Shown here: positions 1 through 6,470 of the stretch, piece after piece | How the letters are laid out: every line of letters begins with the position of its first letter | Numbering within the stretch: position 1 is the first letter of the stretch | From: JBASNZ01 sp049657775 | GTDB lineage: Bacteria; Actinomycetota; Coriobacteriia; Anaerosomatales; Anaerosomataceae | Direction: 5' to 3' | Length of the DNA: 13,015 nt | Assembly: GCA_049657775.1 (NCBI GenBank) | Contig: JBASNZ010000121.1 | Span: 1-13,015 of the forward strand | Notes under the pieces: model-generated | Seen by the model: the letters and a program-made list of their open reading frames with translations, nothing else | Databases searched by the model: none | What the model was told of the DNA's origin: nothing | Program-made: the position numbers and the translations under genes

Positions 1-260
1 CAGTGGCTGCACATCGCCCCCGTGTGCCCATCGTCGCCGTCACCCCCGACGCGCGCGTGGCCAGACGCCTGGCGCTGGTGTGGGGCGTCACCCCGATCGT
101 GGTCCCGCAACACGGCACCATCGACGAAATGCTTTCGCAGGCGGTCGCCGCTGTACGCGAGGCCGGCTATGCCGCGGCGGGTCAGATGGTCGCCCTCACC
201 GCTGGTGTCGCTGTGGGCGTTCCTGGCACCACTAATCTGGTGCAGATAACGCGTGCGTAA
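1..260 (+). CDS. pyk: Pyruvate kinase, C-terminal end (5' truncated by window)
   Basis: The last 85 or so codons of a gene that begins before the window; the reading frame starts at base 3 and ends with TAA at 258-260. The translation holds the allosteric C-terminal domain signature of pyruvate kinase: a HRPRVPIVAVTPD segment, then RRLALVWGVTPIVV, and near the end LTAGVAVGVPGTTN followed by a short beta strand. The GVPGTTN loop is typical of the last strand-turn of the family. The enzyme converts phosphoenolpyruvate and ADP to pyruvate and ATP in the cytosol as the last step of glycolysis. A 187-base gap separates it from the division gene downstream, so they probably have separate promoters. 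Identity is secure for the fragment; the catalytic barrel lies outside the window. Confidence 0.93.
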   Translation, partial: VAAHRPRVPIVAVTPDARVARRLALVWGVTPIVVPQHGTIDEMLSQAVAAVREAGYAAAGQMVALTAGVAVGVPGTTNLVQITRA

Positions 261-265
261 CGCAC
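253..265 (+). repeat. Small hairpin over the pyk stop codon
   Basis: GTGCG (253-257) and CGCAC (261-265) form a perfect five-base stem whose loop is the TAA stop codon. No T-run follows, so it is not a canonical intrinsic terminator. It may be only a weak structure at the 3' end of the pyk message. Confidence 0.3.
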
Positions 266-364
266 CTTGAATGATCCGCCCGAGCGCCAGTGTGGGCCTG
301 GTCATCTACCCCGATCAGAGTCCGCCACCCCTCCACCTCGACTTGAGGTCTAGTCTGCACACGC

Positions 365-443
365 CCGATTTCGTGCTATCATGTGCGTGAGCGCGGATCA
401 AGCCGCTGCTCGATCCGCCAGCCTACACGCAGCACGAAATCGG
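365..443 (+). repeat. Nested inverted repeat upstream of the FtsB/DivIC-like gene
   Basis: Arms of 13 bases, CCGATTTCGTGCT (365-377) and AGCACGAAATCGG (431-443), are perfect reverse complements separated by 53 bases. Inside them a second perfect pair, GCGGATC (393-399) and GATCCGC (412-418), encloses a 12-base loop. The right outer arm ends four bases before the ATG at 448 and covers the place where a ribosome binding site should be. A possible -10 element sits at the end of the left arm. It could be a DNA operator for a dimeric regulator, or an RNA stem that hides translation initiation if transcription starts upstream of 365. The repeat itself is directly seen; its role is inferred. Confidence 0.7.
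377..382 (+). promoter_or_regulatory. Possible -10 element for the division gene cluster
   Basis: TATCAT at 377-382 resembles a sigma70-type -10 box (TATAAT). No good -35 hexamer is visible 16-18 bases upstream. A start of transcription near 389 would give a leader of about 59 bases that contains the inner hairpin and the right outer repeat arm. Weak evidence. Confidence 0.25.
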
Positions 444-447
444 AACC

Positions 448-969
448 ATGACCGCAGCGCGCAGGACGAAGAACGGGGCTCGAGCGGACGCCCGACGGAC
501 CTCCTCCACGAGGAAGGCCCCGACGCGGGCGTCGCGTCGCGCACTCGCACCCAAGCGCAACAGCGCCAAGCGCGCACCAGCACGACGCCAGCGCACCGAT
601 CACCGCGCGGTCACCCTCATCCTCATCGCCTCTGTCATGTTTGCGGCCTGGGCGCTCTATCCCGTGATCCGGCTGCAGTATCAGCAGCAGCGTGAGAAGG
701 CCACGCTCGAGCAGGAGCTCGCCAGCCTTCAGGCACGCAACGCCACCCTCCGCTCCCAGGTCGACCGCCTCAAGACGCCCGAGGGGGTCGAGGAGGTCGC
801 TCGTGAGAGCCTGGGGCTGGTCAAGGAGGGCGAGCAGATGTACGTCGTGACAGACGGCGAGCCCACACGCGCGCCCGCGCCGGATGTCTCTGCCGAGACC
901 CGCAGCATCACCACGTCGGAGGCCACGGTCTGGACCGAGGTACTCGACATCCTCTTCGGCGTGAAGTGA
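448..969 (+). CDS. FtsB/DivIC-family septum formation initiator
   Basis: A 173-residue bitopic membrane protein of the cell division complex. The N-terminal 53 residues are cytoplasmic and extremely rich in Arg, Lys, Ala and Pro. One transmembrane helix follows (about residues 54-75), then a coiled coil (about 76-110, with heptads such as LEQELASLQARNATL), then the conserved PEGVEEVARESLGLVKEGE motif ending in a short strand. This is the standard order for FtsB/DivIC, which pair with FtsL/FtsQ-type proteins and activate septal peptidoglycan synthesis. The ATG at 448 is chosen because an in-frame stop lies at 388-390 and no other usual start codon lies between. The ribosome binding site is weak and is embedded in the inverted repeat upstream. 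The stop overlaps the start of the next gene. The long basic tail is unlike the short E. coli FtsB. Confidence 0.88.
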   Translation: MTAARRTKNGARADARRTSSTRKAPTRASRRALAPKRNSAKRAPARRQRTDHRAVTLILIASVMFAAWALYPVIRLQYQQQREKATLEQELASLQARNATLRSQVDRLKTPEGVEEVARESLGLVKEGEQMYVVTDGEPTRAPAPDVSAETRSITTSEATVWTEVLDILFGVK

Positions 970-1463
970 TGGACCCCGACGAACGATCCGTCACCCGCCA
1001 GATCGGCCGCTCTCCGCGCCAGCCCTGGCGCGTCTCGGTGAGGTGCGCTCACGGCTTCCCGCAGGTGATCACCACACCGTCGCGTCTTGCCTCGGGGGAG
1101 CCCTTCCCCACGCTCCACTACCTCACGTGCCCGGATCTGGTGGAGGCGGTCTCGGCGCTGGAGTCCGACGGTCAGATCGAGGCATGGGCACACCTGCTTG
1201 CGACCGTACCCGAGTATGCCACGAGCATGCGCCTGGCCGACGCCGCGTATCGCGCGGCCCGGACGATCGAGAGTGGCGGCACCGACGCGTGCGAGGGTGT
1301 GGGCATCGCGGGACAGCGGGACCCGCTCGGCACAAAATGCCTCCACGCCCACGTAGCCGCGGCGCTTGCGGGCATAAACGACCCTATCGGCCTGACGGTG
1401 CTCGACATCATCGGGTCAGAGTGCGACAACGCGCGCTGCGCGGAAGGAGACCCGGACTTGTGA
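969..1463 (+). CDS. DUF501 family protein
   Basis: A 164-residue protein of the DUF501 family, which is found in actinobacteria next to the FtsB/DivIC-like gene and Ppx, as here. Function is unknown. Visible signatures are VRCAHGFPQV near residue 26, PFPTLHYLTCPDLVEAVSALE around 45-65, and GTKCLHAHVAAALAGINDPIG around 121-141. Cys26, Cys54, Cys124, His126 and His128 are candidate metal ligands, which is an inference from their conservation pattern and spacing. Two more Cys (152, 157) lie close to the C terminus. The ATG at 969 shares its A with the TGA of the upstream gene; an in-frame GTG at 966 would add one residue. The overlap implies translational coupling. No signal peptide or membrane segment is seen. 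Confidence 0.87.
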   Translation: MDPDERSVTRQIGRSPRQPWRVSVRCAHGFPQVITTPSRLASGEPFPTLHYLTCPDLVEAVSALESDGQIEAWAHLLATVPEYATSMRLADAAYRAARTIESGGTDACEGVGIAGQRDPLGTKCLHAHVAAALAGINDPIGLTVLDIIGSECDNARCAEGDPDL

Positions 1464-2416
1464 GCCAGTCCCGGCGGCTTGCCGCTATCGACATCGGCAC
1501 CGTGACCACCCGTCTGCTCGTGGCCGACGTCCTCGATTGCGACGTGACCGAGGTCGCGCGCTGTTCCACCATCACGCACCTTGGTGACGGCTGGACCGGC
1601 ACCGGTCGGCTTGCCGACGCCTCGATCGAGCGCGTGGCTACCACCGTAGCCGAGTTCGTCGTCGAGGCGCGCTCGCTTGGCGCCGTCGAGATCTTCGGTG
1701 TTGCCACGAGCGCGTCCAGAGATGCCGAGAACGGCACGGAGTTCTTGGACCGCCTCGAGGCCGTAGGCATGCGTCCCGAGATCATCACCGGAGCGAGAGA
1801 GGCGGCGCTCTCGTTCACGGGCGCCACGTTCGACCTGGGTGGCGAGGGTACGCTCGTGGTGGACGTGGGTGGCGGCTCGACCGAGCTGGTGCTGGGCTCG
1901 CGCGGCGCCGACGGCGCGGTGGACATCGAGTCCGCCCGTTCCATCGACGTGGGGTCCAAGCGCATCACCGAGCTGTTCCTGGCAAGCGACCCGCCCTCGC
2001 ACCTCGAACTCGACGCGGCGAGGGCGTTCATCACCGACGAACTGCGACCCTACTTCGACGGCCTGCGTTCGCGCCCGCGCCGGATGATAGCCGTCGCCGG
2101 CACGGCCACGTCCATCGCTGCCATCGACATGGCGCTCGACCCGTACGATTCCTCGCGCGTGCATGGTTACCGTCTTGGCGGCCACGCCATCGCCGACGTC
2201 CGCGAGGAGCTGAGCGCGATGACGCTGGAGCGCCGCAGGCAGGTGCCGGGTCTGGAACCGGCGCGTGCAGGCGTGATCGTCGCGGGCGCCCTCATCTTAG
2301 AGACGGCGCTGGCGCTGGCCAGCCTCGATTCGACGCTCGTGAGCGAGCACGATATCCTCTACGGCATGGTCCTCGAGCGGTATGCCGGCACCTGTTCGGT
2401 ACCGGCCAAGGAGTGA
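1460..2416 (+). CDS. Ppx/GppA family exopolyphosphatase/pppGpp phosphohydrolase
   Basis: A 318-residue phosphatase of the actin-like ATPase superfamily. Members release phosphate from polyphosphate or from pppGpp. Motifs seen: the first phosphate loop AAIDIGTVTTRLLVAD (residues 8-23), FGVATSASRDAENG (79-92), a Glu-containing TGAREAALSF segment (110-119) where the catalytic base of the family lies, and the second phosphate loop VVDVGGGSTELVLG (133-146). The length matches the short single-module actinobacterial form, without the C-terminal HD-like domain of E. coli Ppx. The first loop reads GTVTT where many members have GTNS. The GTG at 1460 is chosen because GGAAGGAGA lies at 1442-1450 and the codon overlaps the upstream TGA. 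The sequence does not decide between polyphosphate and pppGpp as substrate. Confidence 0.88.
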   Translation: MSQSRRLAAIDIGTVTTRLLVADVLDCDVTEVARCSTITHLGDGWTGTGRLADASIERVATTVAEFVVEARSLGAVEIFGVATSASRDAENGTEFLDRLEAVGMRPEIITGAREAALSFTGATFDLGGEGTLVVDVGGGSTELVLGSRGADGAVDIESARSIDVGSKRITELFLASDPPSHLELDAARAFITDELRPYFDGLRSRPRRMIAVAGTATSIAAIDMALDPYDSSRVHGYRLGGHAIADVREELSAMTLERRRQVPGLEPARAGVIVAGALILETALALASLDSTLVSEHDILYGMVLERYAGTCSVPAKE

Positions 2417-2425
2417 TGGGCCGAC

Positions 2426-2447
2426 CGTCACGACGACACGCGTGACG
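2426..2447 (+). repeat. Hairpin between the phosphatase gene and tRNA-Leu
   Basis: CGTCACG (2426-2432) and CGTGACG (2441-2447) form a perfect seven-base stem with an eight-base loop, 10 bases after the phosphatase stop and 17 bases before the tRNA. There is no T-run. It could slow transcription or mark an RNA processing site; both are guesses. Confidence 0.5.
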
Positions 2448-2463
2448 CTCGGAGAGTGGATTC

Positions 2464-2550
2464 GGCGGCGTATCCGAATTGGCACAGGAGGGGGACTTAA
2501 AATCCTCTGGCCGAAAGGCCGTGTGGGTTCGACTCCCACCGCCGCTACCA
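2464..2550 (+). tRNA. tRNA-Leu (anticodon UAA), CCA encoded
   Basis: A full class II cloverleaf can be drawn by hand. The acceptor strand GGCGGCG (2464-2470) pairs with CGCCGCT (2540-2546), leaving a G1-U72 wobble. The D arm has a UCC/GGA stem with GAATTGGCA in the loop. The anticodon stem is GGGGA/TCCTC with loop CTTAAAA, giving anticodon UAA. A long variable arm GGCC-GAAA-GGCC follows, then a T arm GTGGG/CCCAC with loop TTCGACT. The discriminator A and CCA (2548-2550) are genome encoded. The long variable arm and A73 fit leucine identity. It decodes UUA, a codon that should be rare in this GC-rich genome. No clear promoter is seen in front of it. Confidence 0.95.
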
Positions 2551-2559
2551 GATACCTCA

Positions 2560-2575
2560 AGACGGGCGACCGTCT
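2560..2575 (+). repeat. Short GNRA-capped hairpin after tRNA-Leu
   Basis: AGACGG (2560-2565) and CCGTCT (2570-2575) form a perfect six-base stem closed by a GCGA tetraloop, ten bases after the CCA end. No T-tract follows, so if it ends the tRNA transcript it is not a canonical intrinsic terminator. Confidence 0.5.
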
Positions 2576-2583
2576 GGCATACT
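2575..2583 (+). promoter_or_regulatory. Possible extended -10 promoter for the cobalamin-protein cluster
   Basis: TGG followed by CATACT (2578-2583) resembles an extended -10 element. No convincing -35 box is present at the normal distance. If used, transcription would start near 2590 and the leader would hold the long hairpin at 2599-2633. Weak. Confidence 0.22.
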
Positions 2584-2598
2584 ACGTACAGGTTCGGT

Positions 2599-2633
2599 TC
2601 GCTCGCGCAGGCAGAGTGCCATCGCGCGAGCGA
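2599..2633 (+). repeat. Long stem-loop in the leader of the cobalamin-binding protein gene
   Basis: TCGCTCGCGC (2599-2608) pairs perfectly with GCGCGAGCGA (2624-2633). Inside, GGCA (2610-2613) pairs with TGCC (2617-2620) around a GAG loop, leaving only small unpaired bases between the two stems. It ends about 20 bases before the Shine-Dalgarno at 2653-2661. No T-run follows. It could be a leader regulatory structure or a factor-assisted stop for tRNA transcription. The pairing is seen; the role is open. Confidence 0.6.
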
Positions 2634-2669
2634 GTACGCCGGAGAGGCGAATGAGGGAGGTCCGGTCGC

Positions 2670-3329
2670 GTGTCGCATGAGGAGGCATCCCGCCTCTACC
2701 AGGCATTTGTCGACCAGGACCCCGCATCCGCGATCCAGGTGGTCGAGCGCGTCCGTTCATCGGGAGTAGCGCAGGCGCAGCTCTTTGACTCGCTCTACGT
2801 CCCCGCGATGTCGCTCCTTGGCGGCGCGTGGGCGGCCGGCGAGATCGACGAGATCACGTTCACGCAGGCCGCCGTGGTAGCCGAGCAGATCGCGTCGTTC
2901 GTGATGCCGCCCGTAGCGCGCCCCGACACCGGCGTGACGCTGGTCATCGGAACGATGCACCGCGACCGCCACACCGTGATGAAGGACATCGTGGCCGCCG
3001 CGCTCAAAGAGGCCGGCTATCGCGTGAACGACCTTGGCGCCGACGTGCGTCCGGCGGACTTCCTCGAGCGCGTGGAGGAAACCGGTGCCCGCATCGTGCT
3101 GGTGTTCGCCGAGCTCATGGCGTCTGCCCGCTCCGTCCTGCGCGTGCGAGAGATGCTCCAGAGCCAGGGGCACGACGATGTCGTCATCTTGGTGGCGGGC
3201 GGTCCGTTCGCCGCCGATGCCGCGCTTGCGCGGGCAGTCGGCGCCAACGGCGTCATCGCCAGTGCCGAGAGCGCACTCAAGGTGCTCGGGCGCGTGCGCG
3301 AGGACGTCTTGGGTGGAGGCGCCTCGTGA
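2670..3329 (+). CDS. Stand-alone cobalamin-binding protein (cap helices plus B12-binding Rossmann fold)
   Basis: A 219-residue soluble protein laid out like corrinoid proteins and the sensor half of CarH-type regulators. A four-helix cap (about residues 5-80) contains LYVPAMSLLGGAWAAGE; a Rossmann-like B12-binding domain follows (about 88-212). D99-R-H101-T-V-M104 lies where the family has DxHxxG, so the Asp and the lower-ligand His are kept but Gly is replaced by Met. Later come the AELMASARSVL loop and the AGGPFAADAAL glycine loop. In the cap, Trp54 is kept, but the Glu-His pair of the CarH Wx9EH motif is Phe64-Thr65. There is no DNA-binding domain or methyltransferase nearby. The GTG at 2670 is chosen because GAGGGAGGT lies at 2653-2661. 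The stop overlaps the next start. A B12 sensor or carrier role is inferred. Confidence 0.85.
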   Translation: MSHEEASRLYQAFVDQDPASAIQVVERVRSSGVAQAQLFDSLYVPAMSLLGGAWAAGEIDEITFTQAAVVAEQIASFVMPPVARPDTGVTLVIGTMHRDRHTVMKDIVAAALKEAGYRVNDLGADVRPADFLERVEETGARIVLVFAELMASARSVLRVREMLQSQGHDDVVILVAGGPFAADAALARAVGANGVIASAESALKVLGRVREDVLGGGAS

Positions 3330-4492
3330 GCCGTCACCGCTCCCAGCAGGTCATCATCGCCGAGGGACTCGCCCGCGGCGGTCAGGTCTCGGCGGCGGTC
3401 GCGGCATGCTACGACGCGCTCGCCATCGACGACAAGGACGCGTTCGTTCACACCCTCATCGCCGAGCTCGTGCTTGACGGCGACTTCTACGACGAGGCGA
3501 TCGCTGCGGCAACGCAGGCCATCGAGATCGACCCCGACTGCAGCCCCGCGTACCTGGCGCTCGGTCTTGCGTACGACCGCCGCGGTGGCATGTGGGACCA
3601 GTCGGTACTCGTGTGGCACGAACTTGCCGAGGTCGCCCCCGACCTTGTGACCGCGCACGTCCAGCTTGGCGAGGCGTTCGCCGCGGCGGCCTTTGAAGAA
3701 GAGGCCGTGGACAGCTGGAGGCGAGCGCTCGAGCTTGATCCCAAAGAGGCGCGCGCGCACTACAACCTGGCGGTTGCCGCGCTCAAGCGCGAGGGCATGG
3801 CCACCGCGCTCCCGGCGTTCCGCACCGCCGGCGAACTGGACCCCAGCCAGGACGAGCTCTTTTTCGCCCTCGTGGGCCTGTCCGATGACGACATCGACAT
3901 CGACCCCGCCAAGGTCAAGCCCAACCGCGAGGCCAGGCTCTTCTCGGCATCGATGCTGGCGCGCCAGGAGGACTTCTTCGGGGCGAGCGACCTTGTCCGG
4001 CTCATCTTGGACGAGAACCCTGACGACCCCGACGCGCTCGCGCTGGCGGCGTTCACGTACCTCAAGCAGGAGGCCGCCAACGAGGCTATGGCGTGTGCGC
4101 TGCGTGCGCTCACCTTCTCGCCCGAGCTGCCCACCGCGCTCTACACGCTCGGCGTGGTGTACTCGCGCTGGCCGAGCCTGTCCAAGCACGCTGCGCGCGT
4201 CTTTGTGGCGCTTGCCAATGTCGCCCCGCAGCACTCGCTCACGCACGTGCTCCTGGCCGAGTCACTCCTGGGGCTGCAGCGCTACAGCCAGGCCAAGAAG
4301 GCGTACCGCACGGCGATCCGGCTGGACCCGGCGTGCGTTCGCGCTCGGTTCGGGCTGGCTGCGGTGCACCTTACCGAGGGCGGTTACGCGGGCGCGCAGT
4401 GGGAGATGCGCCGTGCGGCCTACTACGACACCAAGCGCCAACGGCTGTTCTGGCGCCTGTACGACGAGTACGCCGAAGGGGGTGACGCGTAA
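3326..4492 (+). CDS. Cytosolic tetratricopeptide-repeat (TPR) protein
   Basis: A 388-residue all-helical repeat protein. Two blocks of TPR-like helix pairs are seen: about residues 8-180 (for example DEAIAAATQAIEIDPDCSPAYLALG and EEAVDSWRRALELDPKEARAHYNLA, split here by other repeats) and about 200-380 (for example YSQAKKAYRTAIRLDP). They are separated by an acidic linker near residues 185-200 containing DDDIDIDP. TPR arrays act as scaffolds for protein contacts; no enzymatic motif, signal peptide or membrane helix is seen. The GTG at 3326 forms a GTGA overlap with the upstream stop, and GGGTGGAGG at 3311-3319 serves as ribosome binding site. Its own TAA overlaps the next ATG by one base. Coupling on both sides suggests that it holds together the cobalamin protein and the downstream proteins. 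That is inference. Confidence 0.85.
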   Translation: MSRHRSQQVIIAEGLARGGQVSAAVAACYDALAIDDKDAFVHTLIAELVLDGDFYDEAIAAATQAIEIDPDCSPAYLALGLAYDRRGGMWDQSVLVWHELAEVAPDLVTAHVQLGEAFAAAAFEEEAVDSWRRALELDPKEARAHYNLAVAALKREGMATALPAFRTAGELDPSQDELFFALVGLSDDDIDIDPAKVKPNREARLFSASMLARQEDFFGASDLVRLILDENPDDPDALALAAFTYLKQEAANEAMACALRALTFSPELPTALYTLGVVYSRWPSLSKHAARVFVALANVAPQHSLTHVLLAESLLGLQRYSQAKKAYRTAIRLDPACVRARFGLAAVHLTEGGYAGAQWEMRRAAYYDTKRQRLFWRLYDEYAEGGDA

Positions 4493-6453
4493 TGGCCGAG
4501 CCGCGCAAGCGTGCCGCGAAGCCCAAGGCCGCTCCGGGGCCCGTGAAGGCGCCGGTGGAGCAGGTCCCGGCGCGCAACCCCGACTTCCCGATCGGCGTGG
4601 ACTACTACCCGCTCGACGCCGAGCGTCGGTCCTTTGACGAGTGGTACACAGGCGACATCGACGGCGACTTCGCCGCCATGGCCGACGCGCGCGTCTTCTT
4701 AGTGCGCGTCTTCGTCTCGTGGAAGTGTCTTGAGCCGCAGGTGGGGCAGTACGACGAAGAGTTGATGGAGCGCCTGGAAGAGCTGGTCGAGGCCGCCAAG
4801 AAGCATGACCTCAAGCTCATCGTGTGCTTCTTCGCCGATGACCGTCTCGCCGAGCTCTGCGACGTGCCGTGGGGCAAGCACCGCGACCCGCGCACGGACG
4901 ACTACCTCATCGCCCGCGAGATCTCGCTTGTGCAAAAGATCGTCAACCGCTATCGCGCCGAGGCCGCCGTGTACGCCTGGGACCTCGCCAACGAGGCGTT
5001 CTGCACGGGATTCCGGTCGGAGGACGCGTTCGAGAAGTGGGTCATCGCGATTCGCGAGGGAATCCGCGAGGTGGACCCCGAGCGCCCCATCCTGCTTGGC
5101 GTCGATCCCGAGACACTCCTGCGCGAGACGGGCGTGGACCCGCGCCCGGCCATCGACTTCTCCGAGGCGGCTACGAGCCATCTCACCGCACCGTACCGCG
5201 CGTACGCGGCCGAGGGGCCGATCACGTCCGGTCCCGCCACGTACGTGGACGGCTTCCTGCTTCGCGCCGCGCTCCGCGACCTTCCGGTCACCGTGGACGG
5301 CATCGGCGTGCACGCGCTCGAGTTCTCGCCCGCCGAGGAAGCGGCATACGTGCGCAACGTTCTGTACTCGGCGCTTATGAATCGCGCGAGCGGCGTCATG
5401 CTCAGGCGCTGGCGCGATCTGGAGACCGAGAAGCGCGAGCCGTACTTCCGCGACCCCTTCGAGGTGCTCGTCGGCGTGGTGGACGTGGCCGGGGAGGGCA
5501 AGCCGGTGCTTGCCGAGGTGCGCTCATTCGCCCGCGTGGCTGCCCGCATCGACCCCCGCCGCTACGCGCTCGCGCCTGAGCGCGCGGCCGTCATCATCCC
5601 CGCCGAACGCTACGAGCTGCTGCCATCGCTCGCCGGTCTGTACGACCCGCGCTCCTGCCTGCAGGCCTACATCGCCGCCAAAGAGGCGCACGTCCCGGTT
5701 GCCGTCGCCCGCGAAGGCGACCCTCTGGGCGCCTACCACGCGCTCTACATCCCGTCGGCCGCCAAGCTCTCGGCGTCGATGTGGAAGGACCTCGCGTCGT
5801 TCGTGCAAAGCGGTGGCTCGGTGGTCGTAAGCTACGGCGGCGGCGACGCCGATCCGGCCGTTCGCGAGATCTTCGGCATCGAGTTCCTGGGCGATCACGG
5901 CCCGCGCGGTATCGTGTCGTGTCGTGTGGCGCAGCCGGGCATCCTGGGTGACATCCGCTCGTTCGACGCGCGAATGACGCTGCCGCACTACGGACTGCTC
6001 TCGGGCGGCGGCGCCATGGTCGTGGCCACCGACGCCAACGGTAGCCCGCTCGTTACCGTGCACCAGTACGGCCAGGGAAAGGCCGTTTTCCTGGCCGCTC
6101 CCATCGAGCGTGCGATCGCGCAGAACGACCCGTGGGCGGCGCCCGCTGTCGTGCGGCACTTCGTGCGCGAGGTGTACGGGTCGGTGGCGCGTGCCGCCGG
6201 AGCAGGGGCTATGGTCTCGTGCGACCGTCCGGATGTGGAGCTTGCGCATTTCCTTGGCGAGGATGACGACATCTTGTTCGTCTTGAGTCACAATGCGGAG
6301 AAGGTGACCGCGACCCTATCGTTCGAGCGTGTCGTGGCGACCGTGGCGGACGTTAGGGGCGGCGCTCCATCGGCGGTTGGAGGCAAGACGTTCGGCGTTC
6401 CCCTTGGTCCGAACGGGGCTGTCACACTACGGCTCGCGTACGGCAAGCAGTGA
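4492..6453 (+). CDS. Clan GH-A glycosidase-like protein with GH42M-type middle domain, probably catalytically altered
   Basis: A 653-residue protein without signal peptide; residues 1-30 are a Lys/Ala/Pro-rich tail. Residues 31-350 look like a TIM barrel of the GH5/GH42 type: GVDYYPLD (35-42), VFLVRVFVSWKCLEP (68-82), and WDLANEAF (163-170), whose Asn167-Glu168 is the usual acid/base pair. The strand expected to carry the nucleophile Glu reads LPVTVDGIGVHALEFS (264-279), with Asp-Gly where relatives have Glu-Glu. Residues 360-560 resemble the beta-galactosidase trimerisation domain (AVIIPAERYELL, LYIPSAAKLS, SGGSVVVSYGGG). A small beta domain closes the protein (592-650). It may bind rather than cleave sugars, or the nucleophile may lie elsewhere. 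It starts one base inside the TPR gene stop and ends over the next gene's possible GTG. Confidence 0.75.
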   Translation: MAEPRKRAAKPKAAPGPVKAPVEQVPARNPDFPIGVDYYPLDAERRSFDEWYTGDIDGDFAAMADARVFLVRVFVSWKCLEPQVGQYDEELMERLEELVEAAKKHDLKLIVCFFADDRLAELCDVPWGKHRDPRTDDYLIAREISLVQKIVNRYRAEAAVYAWDLANEAFCTGFRSEDAFEKWVIAIREGIREVDPERPILLGVDPETLLRETGVDPRPAIDFSEAATSHLTAPYRAYAAEGPITSGPATYVDGFLLRAALRDLPVTVDGIGVHALEFSPAEEAAYVRNVLYSALMNRASGVMLRRWRDLETEKREPYFRDPFEVLVGVVDVAGEGKPVLAEVRSFARVAARIDPRRYALAPERAAVIIPAERYELLPSLAGLYDPRSCLQAYIAAKEAHVPVAVAREGDPLGAYHALYIPSAAKLSASMWKDLASFVQSGGSVVVSYGGGDADPAVREIFGIEFLGDHGPRGIVSCRVAQPGILGDIRSFDARMTLPHYGLLSGGGAMVVATDANGSPLVTVHQYGQGKAVFLAAPIERAIAQNDPWAAPAVVRHFVREVYGSVARAAGAGAMVSCDRPDVELAHFLGEDDDILFVLSHNAEKVTATLSFERVVATVADVRGGAPSAVGGKTFGVPLGPNGAVTLRLAYGKQ

Positions 6454-6470
6454 CACTTCTTGGGGGCTCC

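Noticed and set aside
1043..1459. A longer upstream start for the Ppx/GppA frame
   Set aside because: The extension overlaps the DUF501 gene and reads as Arg/Gly-rich shadow sequence; the GTG at 1460 has a good ribosome binding site and family-like N terminus.
2551..2669. A cobalamin riboswitch in front of the cobalamin-binding gene
   Set aside because: No B12-box-like GCCACTG core is seen, and the interval is shorter than a typical cobalamin riboswitch.
2828..3325. A longer upstream start for the TPR frame
   Set aside because: The extension is an Arg-rich shadow of the cobalamin-binding gene; the GTG at 3326 gives a normal coupled start.
3017..4246. A 409-codon minus-strand frame over the cobalamin-protein and TPR genes
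   Set aside because: Low-complexity charged composition, no domain, and it is fully antisense to two well-supported genes.
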